This document shows positions 53,588 to 64,000 of a stretch of 64,000 nucleotides of DNA, one piece after another. Both the position numbers and the translations under genes were made by a program. The DNA lies in contig JAJPES010000073.1 of the NCBI GenBank assembly GCA_021166725.1, positions 1 through 64,000 on the forward strand. The letters run 5' to 3'. This stretch comes from Burkholderiaceae bacterium (GTDB lineage Bacteria; Pseudomonadota; Gammaproteobacteria; Burkholderiales; Burkholderiaceae_E). A model generated the notes under the pieces. It made no database searches. It was not told the DNA's origin and was given only the letters and a program-made list of their open reading frames with translations. Position 1 is the stretch's first letter. Every line of letters begins with the position of its first letter.

Positions 53588-54955
53588 TCAACGCTCGCCG
53601 CGGCGGCGCAACTCGTCCGGACTGAACATGTTCGGGTTGATGCGGCCTTCGCGTCCGGCGAGCCAGTCGGTGGGCGCGGCCTCCTGCGTGGCCGTCTCCG
53701 CGATGTAGCGCCCGACGTTCAGGTCGTAGCCGACGAACTCCTGGCTCACGCACGCCGGAATCTCGGGTGCGACCCACAGGCTCGCTTCCTGCACGCGCCA
53801 GACCTTGCCCTGCGCGTCGTACAGGTCGGTGAGCAGCAGCGTCCAGCTGTCTTCGTCGATGAACATCACGCGGCGCGGGAAGATGTGGCGCATGCCTTCC
53901 TTCAGCGTCGCCTCGACGACCCAGACGCGGTGCAGCTCGTAGCGCATCAGGTCGCGGTTGACGTAGTCGGGCAGGTAGATGTCCTTGTACTTGCGGCTCT
54001 TGTCGATCAGCTTCCAGCTGTTGTACGGAACGTAGAGCTCCTTCTTGCCGACGAGTTTCCAGTCGTAGCGGTCCATCGCGCCGGCGTACATCGGGTACTG
54101 GTCGACCGTCTCGAGGTTCTCGTAGCCGGGCACCGGGTTGTCGTAGGCGAACGACGGCGCGCGGCGCACGCGGCGCTGGCCGGGGAAGTACAGCCACGCG
54201 TCGGAGCCGCGATCCATGAACCAGTGCACGAGGATCATTTCGCCCGCGCGCGCCGCCGGCGAGACGACTTCGTTCAGGATGTTCGCTTCGGACATCTTCA
54301 GCTCGTCGAAGCTCTTGTCCTTGTCCATGTGCAGCGGGTAGGTGACCCACTGGTTCTGCGCGAGCTGGGAGAAGTCGCCGCTCTTGGCCGAGAACAGCGT
54401 CGAGTAGTGTTCGATGCGCCCCTCGCTCTGGATGCGCAGCTTGTGGTTCCAGACCGCTTCCGCGCCGTTCTTCGGAACCGGGAACAGCACGCCGCCGCCG
54501 ACGGCGTTCTCCAGTTCCCAACTGCCGTCCTTCAGTCGCGCCACGCGCGCGTTCTCGGCGCTGCGCTTGTAGACGCTGTCGGCGTAGCCACACGATCGGT
54601 GCGTCGGATAGACGTCCATCCGGTAGCCGGGCAGCGTGCGAATCAGGGTCTGCTGGCCTTCGGAGAGCTTGTCCTTGTACTTGTCGACGTTCGATGCGTC
54701 GATCGAGAACAGCACCTTGTCGTCCTTGTACGGATCGACGCGCGGGTCGGACAGCTTCCAGTTGGCCGGCGCCTTGGTGATGCCGCCGTCCCAGGCCGGA
54801 ATCGTGCCGTCCTTGTTGCCGGCCTTCTCGGCGCCCATCGGGGTGAGGTCCTTGCCGAGGCGTGCAGCCTCGGCCTCGGGAACGGCCGCCGAAGCGGTGC
54901 CGCAGGCGAATGCGAGCGCGAGCGCTGCGCAGAGGGTGGTGGTCCTGGCCTTCAT
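53588..54955 (-). CDS. DUF1329 family periplasmic/outer-membrane protein
   Basis: This 455-residue DUF1329 protein has a clear signal peptide (MKARTTTLCAALALAF through ASA, cleavage near 23), then the family start EAARLGKDLTPMGAEKAGN. It includes PGQRRVRRAPSFAYD and ends with INPNMFSPDELRR. The fold is thought to be LolA/LolB-like lipid binding, which suggests handling of a hydrophobic molecule between membranes. The ATG at 54955 has GGAGGAG upstream. It starts 14 bases after the amine dehydrogenase light chain, so it is certainly in the same transcript. Confidence 0.9.
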   Translation of the reverse strand: MKARTTTLCAALALAFACGTASAAVPEAEAARLGKDLTPMGAEKAGNKDGTIPAWDGGITKAPANWKLSDPRVDPYKDDKVLFSIDASNVDKYKDKLSEGQQTLIRTLPGYRMDVYPTHRSCGYADSVYKRSAENARVARLKDGSWELENAVGGGVLFPVPKNGAEAVWNHKLRIQSEGRIEHYSTLFSAKSGDFSQLAQNQWVTYPLHMDKDKSFDELKMSEANILNEVVSPAARAGEMILVHWFMDRGSDAWLYFPGQRRVRRAPSFAYDNPVPGYENLETVDQYPMYAGAMDRYDWKLVGKKELYVPYNSWKLIDKSRKYKDIYLPDYVNRDLMRYELHRVWVVEATLKEGMRHIFPRRVMFIDEDSWTLLLTDLYDAQGKVWRVQEASLWVAPEIPACVSQEFVGYDLNVGRYIAETATQEAAPTDWLAGREGRINPNMFSPDELRRRGER

Positions 54956-54969
54956 CTCTCCTCCCTGTC

Positions 54970-55509
54970 TCAGGATTTTTCCGCCACGCCGACGATCAGC
55001 GACGTGGTGCAATGGAACATCGTGCTGGTGCTGCCCATGCACCAGTTGATGTCGTTGTGCAGCGTGATGCGGTACGCCGGCCGCTCGCCGATGTTGGTGT
55101 TGCACAGGCAGCGTCCGCACGCGCTCTTGCCGCAGCAGTCGAAGTAGCTGATCAGGTAGTCCTTGCCGTCGGCCGGATTGCGGCAGGTGCCGATCCACGA
55201 CACTTTCGACGGCTCGGTGCCCGGCGGGCACGAGTTCACGGTGCCGCCGCAGCACGAGCACAGGAACCCGTCGACGCCGCAGTATTTCCAGTAATCGCAC
55301 TGCTTGTCGTCGGTCTGCACCTTGCCGCCTTTCGCCGCGCCTGCGCCGTGCGCATTGGCGGCGTGCGCGCTGCGGTCGAAGGGCAGCACCGGCAGCGCGA
55401 CCGAGGCGCCGAGGAGCATGCGTCCCAGTCGTGCGATCGCCGAGCGGCGCGACGTGCGCTGGGCGGCGGCGCGCGCCGATCGTTCGAATGCCGCATCGAA
55501 CCAGTTCAT
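54970..55509 (-). CDS. aauA: Aromatic amine dehydrogenase light chain (TTQ subunit)
   Basis: This 179-residue small subunit carries the tryptophan tryptophylquinone cofactor. A Tat-like leader (TSRRSAIARLG, residues 19-29) precedes the cysteine-rich mature part. Recalled residues of the Alcaligenes aromatic amine dehydrogenase align at constant spacing: TTQ pair Trp105 (SWIGTC) and Trp156 (NDINWCM), catalytic Asp124 (YFDCCG) and Thr168 (FHCTTS). FLCSCCGG and SWIGTC match the aromatic rather than the methylamine enzyme. The enzyme oxidises amines such as tyramine or tryptamine to aldehydes in the periplasm. It is coupled to mauD by ATGA. Confidence 0.9.
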   Translation of the reverse strand: MNWFDAAFERSARAAAQRTSRRSAIARLGRMLLGASVALPVLPFDRSAHAANAHGAGAAKGGKVQTDDKQCDYWKYCGVDGFLCSCCGGTVNSCPPGTEPSKVSWIGTCRNPADGKDYLISYFDCCGKSACGRCLCNTNIGERPAYRITLHNDINWCMGSTSTMFHCTTSLIVGVAEKS

Positions 55510-56129
55510 GGCCTGCTCGCCTCCATCGTCTGCATCGTTTCGCCGCGGTCGCCGAGGAACTCCTGCACCGAAGCGACGCCGAGTTCGCGCGCCGTGAACA
55601 GGCTCTCGAGCTGCTCGCGCGAATTGACGAGCCCCTTGGCGCGCACGCGCCCGACTTCGTCGACGAGCACCGCGTAGGGCAGCTTGCCGATCCGGTAGGC
55701 CATGCCGAGCTCGGTGGACAGCACGTACGGGAAGGCCGCCAGGCCCGCGCGCGTGCGGAACGCCTGGTGCTCGTCGCGTTCGCCGTCGCTGGCGAAGGCG
55801 AGTTCGAGCCAGCTGCGCTCGTCGGCGGCGATGCGCTGCAGGATCGGCAGCAGCTTCTTGCACACCGGGCAGGTGGGCGACAGGAAGAAGAGCAGCAGGC
55901 TCTTGTCGCGCGCGCCGCCGGTGGCGAAGGCGCGCCCGTCGAGCGTCTCCAGCGCCAGCGCGGGCGCGACGTCGCCGACTTTCGGTCCGGCGTCGAGCAT
56001 CAGCGCGCCCATCGGCGCGATGCGTTCGTACAGCACGCCGATCTGGCGCGCCAGCGCGTACACGGTAGCGAGCAGCGCGAGCACCGCGACCCACAGGACG
56101 AGGTTCGAGACGATCAGGGCTTCGGTCAT
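55506..56129 (-). CDS. mauD: MauD-like thioredoxin-fold maturation protein
   Basis: This 207-residue protein is anchored by one N-terminal helix (about 6-26) with a periplasmic thioredoxin-like domain bearing CPVC (87-90). MauD is required for correct disulfide formation in the six-disulfide light chain of TTQ dehydrogenases. The sequence LLLFFLSPTCPVCKKLLPIL is typical. The ATG at 56129 overlaps the mauE stop and the stop overlaps the light-chain start. Confidence 0.93.
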   Translation of the reverse strand: MTEALIVSNLVLWVAVLALLATVYALARQIGVLYERIAPMGALMLDAGPKVGDVAPALALETLDGRAFATGGARDKSLLLFFLSPTCPVCKKLLPILQRIAADERSWLELAFASDGERDEHQAFRTRAGLAAFPYVLSTELGMAYRIGKLPYAVLVDEVGRVRAKGLVNSREQLESLFTARELGVASVQEFLGDRGETMQTMEASRP

Positions 56130-56698
56130 CGGCGGATCCCCGGCGAGGGCAGGCGGTGGGCGTGCGGCGACAGGCGCTGCGAATCGGACAGCAGTTCGTC
56201 GGCGGCGGCGTAGACGAACCAGAGCGCTGCGGCGGCGAAGGTGGCGGTGAAGGCGTCGAGCCACACGAGCGGGCGCGAGGCGGCCGGCGCAGCGGCGAGC
56301 GCGCATGCGGCAACGAGCACGGCGTTGCGCATGGGCAGGCGCCAGGAGAGCGTCTGACGCTGGCCCGGGCCGCCGCAACCGCAGTCGATGTCGATGCGGC
56401 CGCGCAGCAGGTTGGCGACGACGGCGCCGCTGACCAGCACGAGGATCGTGCCGGCGAGCAGCGCGCCGGCCGGGCGCAGGCCCGGCACGACGAGCAGCGC
56501 CACCGCCGCGATTTCGGCGAAGGGCAGCACGAAGCCGAGGGCGCGCGCGGCGGCCGGCGGCAGCAGCCGGTAGCGCTCGACGGCGAAGGCGAAAGCTTCG
56601 AGGTCGACGAGCTTGGACCACGCGCCTACGGCGAGCACCAGGGCGAGCGCGCCGGCCACCGCGTGGCCGAGCACCGGATCGAGCGCAGGCAGCGCCAT
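56126..56698 (-). CDS. mauE: MauE-like membrane maturation protein
   Basis: This 190-residue integral membrane protein with four or five helices belongs to the MauE/DoxX-like methylamine utilisation family. It has GAWSKLVDLEAFAFAVERYRLLP at the start and the conserved cysteine loop DIDCGCGGPG, thought to exchange disulfides with MauD. It is needed for light-chain maturation in known mau clusters. It overlaps the heavy-chain stop by one base (TGATG) and mauD by ATGA. Confidence 0.92.
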   Translation of the reverse strand: MALPALDPVLGHAVAGALALVLAVGAWSKLVDLEAFAFAVERYRLLPPAAARALGFVLPFAEIAAVALLVVPGLRPAGALLAGTILVLVSGAVVANLLRGRIDIDCGCGGPGQRQTLSWRLPMRNAVLVAACALAAAPAASRPLVWLDAFTATFAAAALWFVYAAADELLSDSQRLSPHAHRLPSPGIRR

Positions 56699-57846
56699 CA
56701 CTGCATCTCGATCAGCGTGGACGCCTCGCCGACGCCGTCCATGCGCTGCACGACGCGCGGCTTGTCGCCGGCGTCGATCAGCACCAGGCCCATCGTCATC
56801 GCGTCGAGTGCGACCAGGCGCGGCGCGCCGCCCTGGATCGCCGTGACCGAGATCGCGTTGTTGCCGGGGATGCGCGCGATGCGCTTTTTCGCGGCGAGGT
56901 CGAAGGCCCAGATCTCGGCGGCCGGGTTCTTGTGCGAACCTTCCTGGCCTTCCGGGTGCATCAGCACGTACATCCGGCCGCTCTTCGCGTGAATGGCGAA
57001 CAGCTGGTAGCCGCCGGGGCGCCACGCCTTCTTCGCGTCGGCCGCACCGACCAGCGACCAGCTGCCGACCGCGCGCGGCGTCTCCGTGGAGAGGTCGACC
57101 TCGTACACCTTGCCGAGGAACGAGACGAAGAAGAAGCGGTCGCCGATCGTCTCCGCGTGCACGAAGATCGGATCGACGTCGGCATCGAAGAAGCGCTCGC
57201 TGCGCGCTCGCGAGGCGAGCGCGCCGCGCTCGTCGAGCGTGATCGTTTCCATCGTGCCGTCGCCGCACAGCGTGGCGAAGCGGTTCGGTGCGCTGGGCAC
57301 CGGCAGCGCGAGCCAGCAGCCGGAGTTGGCCACCTCGCTGGCCAGCCTGCGCTCGCGCAGGTCGACGATGCTGATCGAGCTGGCCGGCGTGGCGTTCTGC
57401 ACATAGAGCCAATGCGAATCGGGCGAGACGCTGAGCAGTCCCTTGTAGTTAAGCGCCTGCGCGCGCCGCTCCGGGATCGGGATCTCGCCGATGAACGACA
57501 GCGTTTCCGCGTCCCAGATGTCGATGACGTCGGCGCGCGTGCCGCGCCACAGGCGCGGGTAATAGGTGGTCGAGACGTAGATGCGCTTGCGATCGGGCGA
57601 CAGCACCGCCTGTCCGGCGTAGGCGAGCGGGATCTGGCCGACGTAGCGCGCGGCGTCGACGTCGACCACGTGCAGGCGCCCGTCGACGATGTGCTGGATG
57701 GCGATGTCGGACACGTACGCACGCGTCGGTCCGGCCGGCGGCGCAGCGTGCACCGTTTGTTTCTCGGGAAACGATTGCGCCGATGCTGCGCTGATTCCAA
57801 GCGCCAGCAGCGACGCCTGAAGCAGGTGTGCGGCGAATCGGTTCAT
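56698..57846 (-). CDS. aauB: Amine dehydrogenase heavy chain (aromatic type)
   Basis: This 382-residue large subunit of a periplasmic TTQ amine dehydrogenase is a seven-bladed propeller. The signal peptide is about residues 1-23 (AASA|QS). Landmarks: RAYVSDIAIQHIVDGRLHVVD, TTYYPRLWRGTRADVIDIWD, and a cysteine pair in NSGCWLAL and TLCGDG that forms the family disulfide. It gates substrate entry to the TTQ of the light chain. First gene of a BEDA order identical to aau and mau clusters. GGAG lies about 10 bases upstream of the ATG. Promoter and AraC gene lie just upstream. Confidence 0.92.
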   Translation of the reverse strand: MNRFAAHLLQASLLALGISAASAQSFPEKQTVHAAPPAGPTRAYVSDIAIQHIVDGRLHVVDVDAARYVGQIPLAYAGQAVLSPDRKRIYVSTTYYPRLWRGTRADVIDIWDAETLSFIGEIPIPERRAQALNYKGLLSVSPDSHWLYVQNATPASSISIVDLRERRLASEVANSGCWLALPVPSAPNRFATLCGDGTMETITLDERGALASRARSERFFDADVDPIFVHAETIGDRFFFVSFLGKVYEVDLSTETPRAVGSWSLVGAADAKKAWRPGGYQLFAIHAKSGRMYVLMHPEGQEGSHKNPAAEIWAFDLAAKKRIARIPGNNAISVTAIQGGAPRLVALDAMTMGLVLIDAGDKPRVVQRMDGVGEASTLIEMQ

Positions 57847-58126
57847 CACGGGAGCACTCCTCGTTCGGTCGATTCTTCGTCGACTCGCAGCGATTCTAGG
57901 AGCAGGTTTCGGCAAGGCGTTAGCCGAAATCGGCAATCGATGCGCGCCGGCGCGACCTTTCGTTGAACGCCGGAAATCGGTTGCGGATGCAACGAACCGT
58001 TGATTTCGGGGCTTGCCAAGCGCGTCGAATAGGGATTCAATCTGCCTCCCGCGGTCGTCTCACGACCCGGCCCTGGGCAGTTGCGGCCGCGGGCGATTCC
58101 CGTGGCCGGCAATCGCGGAGACTACG
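57847..58126. promoter_or_regulatory. Divergent regulatory region, amine dehydrogenase operon/AraC
   Basis: This 280-base region separates the divergent amine dehydrogenase operon and AraC gene. It contains TTTCGGC (57907-57913) with GCCGAAA (57923-57929) as a perfect 7-bp inverted repeat, the repeated element GCCGAAATCGG / GCCGGAAATCGG (about 57923 and 57969), and GTTGC-GCAAC (57980-57993). These are plausible AraC half-sites. I could not fix the promoter elements. Confidence 0.55.
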
Positions 58127-59116
58127 ATGTGCATCGGCGAGCGGCCCCCGACGCAGTCCCAGCGCGACGAGTATTCGTTCGCGCGGATGCGCTCGCACGA
58201 TGCCGACGAGCACGCTGCCCATCTGAGCGGCTGGGACCAGACCTACGAGCAGCTCACGCCGGGCCCCTTCGAGGGCTTTCTGTGCGAGGCACTGTTCGCC
58301 GGAATCCAGCTGTTTCGCGAGACGACGAACCAGTCGGTGCACCAGCTCGGCTCGGGACGTTCCGGCGCCTACATGTTCGGTGTTCCCGTCGCGCTGCAGG
58401 GCGAGGGCTGCTTCGACGGTCGTCCGGTAGGCCTCGATTCGGTGCTCGTGCTGCGCGACCGGCGGGGGCTGGATTTCCGCGCGCCGGTGCCGCTGGACCT
58501 CGTCGGCCTGTCGATGCCGATCGACGCGCTGCGCGCCTACGCGCTCGAGATCGACCAGCGCGACGTGGACGATGACCTGCGCGGCGTTTCGGTGGCTTCG
58601 CCGGCGCCCGAACGCGTGCGACGGCTGCGCGCTTTCCTGCTGCTCGCGCTCGAGTCGATCTGCGGGCATCCGCAGAAGCTGCTGCATCCGGTCACGCGGC
58701 GCGCGCTCGAGCAGGCGGTCTATCGCAGCGTCGTCGACACCTTCGCGGTGATGGGCGACGAGAGCGTTCCCGCGGCGGGGCCTACGCGCAGCCACGCGCT
58801 GGTCAGCCGTGCGCAGGAGTACATGCGCGAGCACGTCGACGAGCCGTTGACCATCGAGGACCTGTGCCGCGAGTTGCGGGTGAGCCGACGCACCCTGCAG
58901 TACGGCTTTCGCGAGGTGCTGCGGCTCAATCCGGTGGCCTATCTGCGTGCGCTGCGACTCAACGGCGTGCGGCGCGCGCTGCGAGCGCCGGCCGCGGGAA
59001 CCAGCGTGCAGGACGTCGCGGCGCGCTGGGGATTCTGGCACCTGAGCCACTTCGCCTGCGACTACCGCCGCATGTTCGGCGAGCTTCCGTCGGAGACGCT
59101 GCACCGCGCCGCCTGA
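58127..59116 (+). CDS. AraC-family transcriptional regulator
   Basis: This 329-residue regulator has an N-terminal sensing domain (about 1-215) and a C-terminal AraC DNA-binding domain of two helix-turn-helix units: LTIEDLCRELRVSRRTL and VQDVAARWGFWHLSHFACDY, then RRMFGELPSETL. The sensing domain resembles regulators of amine and ethanolamine catabolism in plan. The ATG at 58127 has GGAG 6 bases upstream. Divergent placement suggests it activates the 15-kb amine dehydrogenase operon in response to the amine. Confidence 0.9.
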   Translation: MCIGERPPTQSQRDEYSFARMRSHDADEHAAHLSGWDQTYEQLTPGPFEGFLCEALFAGIQLFRETTNQSVHQLGSGRSGAYMFGVPVALQGEGCFDGRPVGLDSVLVLRDRRGLDFRAPVPLDLVGLSMPIDALRAYALEIDQRDVDDDLRGVSVASPAPERVRRLRAFLLLALESICGHPQKLLHPVTRRALEQAVYRSVVDTFAVMGDESVPAAGPTRSHALVSRAQEYMREHVDEPLTIEDLCRELRVSRRTLQYGFREVLRLNPVAYLRALRLNGVRRALRAPAAGTSVQDVAARWGFWHLSHFACDYRRMFGELPSETLHRAA

Positions 59117-59193
59117 GCGCCAGGCCGCTGCGCCCGGCGCTCGTCGGCGCCGCGCGATCTGCTACGCTCGATCGCCCACCGGTCCGGTCGCGG

Positions 59194-62069
<2,876 letters not shown>

Positions 62070-62070
<1 letters not shown>

Positions 62071-62411
62071 TGGAAGTCGTCCTCGCCACCGCGATCGGCG
62101 TGCTCGCCGCCTCGGGCGTCTGGCTGCTGCTGCGCCCGCGCACCTTCCAGGTATTGATGGGGCTGTCGCTGCTGTCGTACGCGGTGAACCTGTTCATCTT
62201 CAGCATGGGAAGCCTGTCGATCGACCAGCCGCCGATCGTCGTGCCGGGCGTTCCGCACGACCTGCAGCACTACACCGATCCGCTGCCGCAGGCGCTCGTG
62301 CTCACCGCGATCGTGATCAATTTCGCGATGACCGTGCTGTTTCTCGTCGTGCTGCTCGCGCTGCGCGGGTTGGCCGGCACCGACCACGTCGACGGCCGGG
62401 AGGAAACTTGA
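62070..62411 (+). CDS. mrpC: Mrp antiporter subunit C
   Basis: This 113-residue three-helix protein resembles NuoK. It has SGVWLLLRPRTFQVLMGLSLL, then the family loop VPHDLQHYTDPLPQALVLTAIV with the Gln-Ala-Leu-x-Leu-Thr-Ala-Ile motif. The ATG overlaps the mrpA stop by one base (TGATG) and the stop overlaps the mrpD start (TTGA). Confidence 0.95.
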
Positions 62412-64000
62412 TCGACTGGGCGAAAGCTGCGCTGCCGCACCTGATCGTCGTGCCGATCGTGCTGCCGCTGGCCACCGCCGCGCTGATGCTGTTCCTCGCC
62501 GAGCGTCGCCGTCGGCTGCGTGCTTCGCTCGGCATGCTGTCGTGCGTCGCGGTGCTCGCGGCGGCGATCGCGCTGCTCATGGTCGTCGCCGAGCGCGACG
62601 CGGCCGCGGTCGGCGTGTACCTGCCGGCCAACTGGCCCGCGCCGTTCGGCATCGTGCTGGTGGCGGACCGGCTGTCGGCGATGATGCTCTTCGTCACCGG
62701 CGTCATCGCGCTGGCGGCGCTCGTCTACTCGCTGGCTCGCTGGGACCGCGCCGGCGTCTACTTTCACCCGCTGTTCCAGCTGCAACTGGTGGGCGTGAAC
62801 GGCGCGTTCCTCACGGCCGACGTCTTCAACCTGTTCGTCTTCTTCGAGATCCTGCTCGCCGCCTCCTACGGGCTGCTGCTGCACGGCTCGGGCGCGGCGC
62901 GCGTGCGCGCCGGGCTGCACTACATCGCGGTGAACCTGTTCGCGTCGTCGCTGTTCCTGGTCGGCGTGGCCGTCCTGTACGGCGCCGCCGGCACGTTGAA
63001 TCTGGCCGATTTCGCCGCGCGCATCCCGCAGGTGGCGGCGGCCGACCGGCCGCTGCTGCACGCCGGCGCGGCGATCCTGGCGGTCGCTTTCCTGGCGAAG
63101 GCGGCGATGTGGCCGCTGAACTTCTGGCTCGTGCCGGCCTATTCGGCGGCCGGCGCGCCGGTGGCGGCGCTGTTCGCCATCCTGACCAAGGTCGGCGTCT
63201 ACGCGATCCTGCGCATCTGGACGCTGCTGTTCGGCGTCGACGCCGGCGATTCGGCGAACTTCGGCGGTGCGGCGCTCACCTGGATCGGCATGGCGAGCCT
63301 CGCCGTCGCGTCGATCGGCATGCTCGCCTCGCATCATCCGGGGCGCCTGGCTGCCTGGAGCGTCGTCATCTCGTCGGCGACGCTCGTCGCAGCGATCGGC
63401 TTCGCGCGTCCGGCGCTCACCGCCGGCGCGCTCTTCTATCTGATCGGCTCGACCTTCGCGCTGGCGGCGCTGTTCCTGCTCGTCGAACTGATCGACCGCG
63501 CGCGCGAAGTCGAGCCGCAGGTGCCGCACGACGATGTCGACCCGCTTCCGTTCTCGGTCGAATACATCGAGCGGCCCGACACCAACCTCGACGAGGACGA
63601 GACGGTGCTGCTCGGCCGCGTCATCCCGGGAGCGCTCGCCTTCCTCGGCCTGGCGTTCATCGTATGCGCGCTGATGATTGCCGGACTGCCGCCGCTGTCG
63701 GGCTTTCTCGGCAAGTTCGCGATGCTCTCGTCGGCGCTCGCGCCGAGTCCCGCGCACGCTGCCGACCCGCTGTCGGCACCCGGTGTCGCCGCGTTGACGA
63801 TGGTCGCGGCGCTGATCGGTTCGGGCTTCCTGTCGTTGATTGCGCTGTCGCGAGCGGGCATCCGCTACTTCTGGGCGCCGCAGGAGCGTGCGGCGCCGCG
63901 CCTGCGCGTCATCGAGACGCTGCCGATCGCCGCGCTGCTCGCGCTGTGCGCGCTGATCACGATCCGCGCCGAACCGGTGATGCGCTACACCGCCTTCGCG
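62408..64000 (+). CDS. mrpD: Mrp antiporter subunit D (cut by window end)
   Basis: The first 531 residues of the NuoN/M-like Mrp subunit D are present and the gene continues beyond 64000. It has the helices NLFVFFEILLAASYGLLLHG and KAAMWPLNFWLVPAYSAAGAPV, with the channel lysine in AFLAKAAMWPL and the proline break in WLVPAYS. The start is TTG at 62408, overlapping the mrpC stop, with GGAGG about 6 bases upstream. Subunits E, F and G should follow outside the window. Confidence 0.94.
   Translation, partial: MIDWAKAALPHLIVVPIVLPLATAALMLFLAERRRRLRASLGMLSCVAVLAAAIALLMVVAERDAAAVGVYLPANWPAPFGIVLVADRLSAMMLFVTGVIALAALVYSLARWDRAGVYFHPLFQLQLVGVNGAFLTADVFNLFVFFEILLAASYGLLLHGSGAARVRAGLHYIAVNLFASSLFLVGVAVLYGAAGTLNLADFAARIPQVAAADRPLLHAGAAILAVAFLAKAAMWPLNFWLVPAYSAAGAPVAALFAILTKVGVYAILRIWTLLFGVDAGDSANFGGAALTWIGMASLAVASIGMLASHHPGRLAAWSVVISSATLVAAIGFARPALTAGALFYLIGSTFALAALFLLVELIDRAREVEPQVPHDDVDPLPFSVEYIERPDTNLDEDETVLLGRVIPGALAFLGLAFIVCALMIAGLPPLSGFLGKFAMLSSALAPSPAHAADPLSAPGVAALTMVAALIGSGFLSLIALSRAGIRYFWAPQERAAPRLRVIETLPIAALLALCALITIRAEPVMRYTAFA

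Overview
The window is GC-rich chromosomal DNA from what looks like a betaproteobacterium, most likely of the order Burkholderiales. That is inferred from high GC and GC-rich third positions, the gene types present (DUF1302/DUF1329 proteins, TRAP and HAAT-type ABC importers, a phaAB-type fused Mrp subunit, glmU next to glmS, ubiB) and the densely overlapping operons. I found no rRNA, tRNA, insertion sequence, phage gene or CRISPR array. Most of the window is ordinary chromosome with several accessory operons.

Layout. 1-9 kb is mixed housekeeping: an FMN reductase, a secreted-repeat lipoprotein, an EamA transporter, DUF488, a cupin, an operon pairing an alkylglycerol-monooxygenase-like enzyme with a YhhN lysoplasmalogenase, pirin, an FtsH-type protease and a glyoxalase-II-like hydrolase. 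9-17 kb holds a TetR gene, a P-type cation ATPase followed by a 55-residue membrane protein and a divergent pyrophosphatase, an MddA-like methyltransferase, and a hydrolase-glycosyltransferase fusion with its own TetR gene. 17.5-27.5 kb is one long plus-strand catabolic locus: a branched-chain-type ABC importer, a polysaccharide-deacetylase-family enzyme, a TRAP importer, an amidohydrolase and an unrecognised protein. A palindromic operator precedes it. 27.5-35 kb holds two orphan small genes, glmS, glmU, a sodium/solute symporter and ubiB. 35-41 kb is a second TRAP operon, whose spacers contain strong hairpins, followed by an amino-acid permease with a MarR regulator. 41-42.4 kb is a HAD hydrolase and a mazEF toxin-antitoxin pair with a perfect 15-bp inverted-repeat operator.

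42.4-57.8 kb is the most interesting part: about 15.5 kb of same-strand, mostly overlapping genes that read as a single operon. It begins with aromatic-amine-dehydrogenase genes in the order heavy chain, MauE, MauD, light chain (the light chain keeps the tryptophan tryptophylquinone residues). It continues with DUF1329, DUF1302, an RND/MMPL exporter, a TerB-like protein, a YCF48-like beta-propeller, a monohaem cytochrome c and two dihaem MauG/CcpA-family proteins. It ends with a quinol-NO-reductase-family protein. That last protein carries the substitutions that, as I recall, mark nitric oxide dismutase (Nod): the third FeB histidine is Asn, the active-site Glu is Gln, and three of four quinol-site residues are lost. 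A divergent AraC-family gene at 58.1 kb probably controls the operon. I consider a putative NO dismutase co-transcribed with a TTQ amine dehydrogenase the best candidate for a new system in this window.

59.2-64 kb starts a Mrp (Pha) sodium/proton antiporter operon: fused subunit AB, C, and a D subunit cut by the window end.
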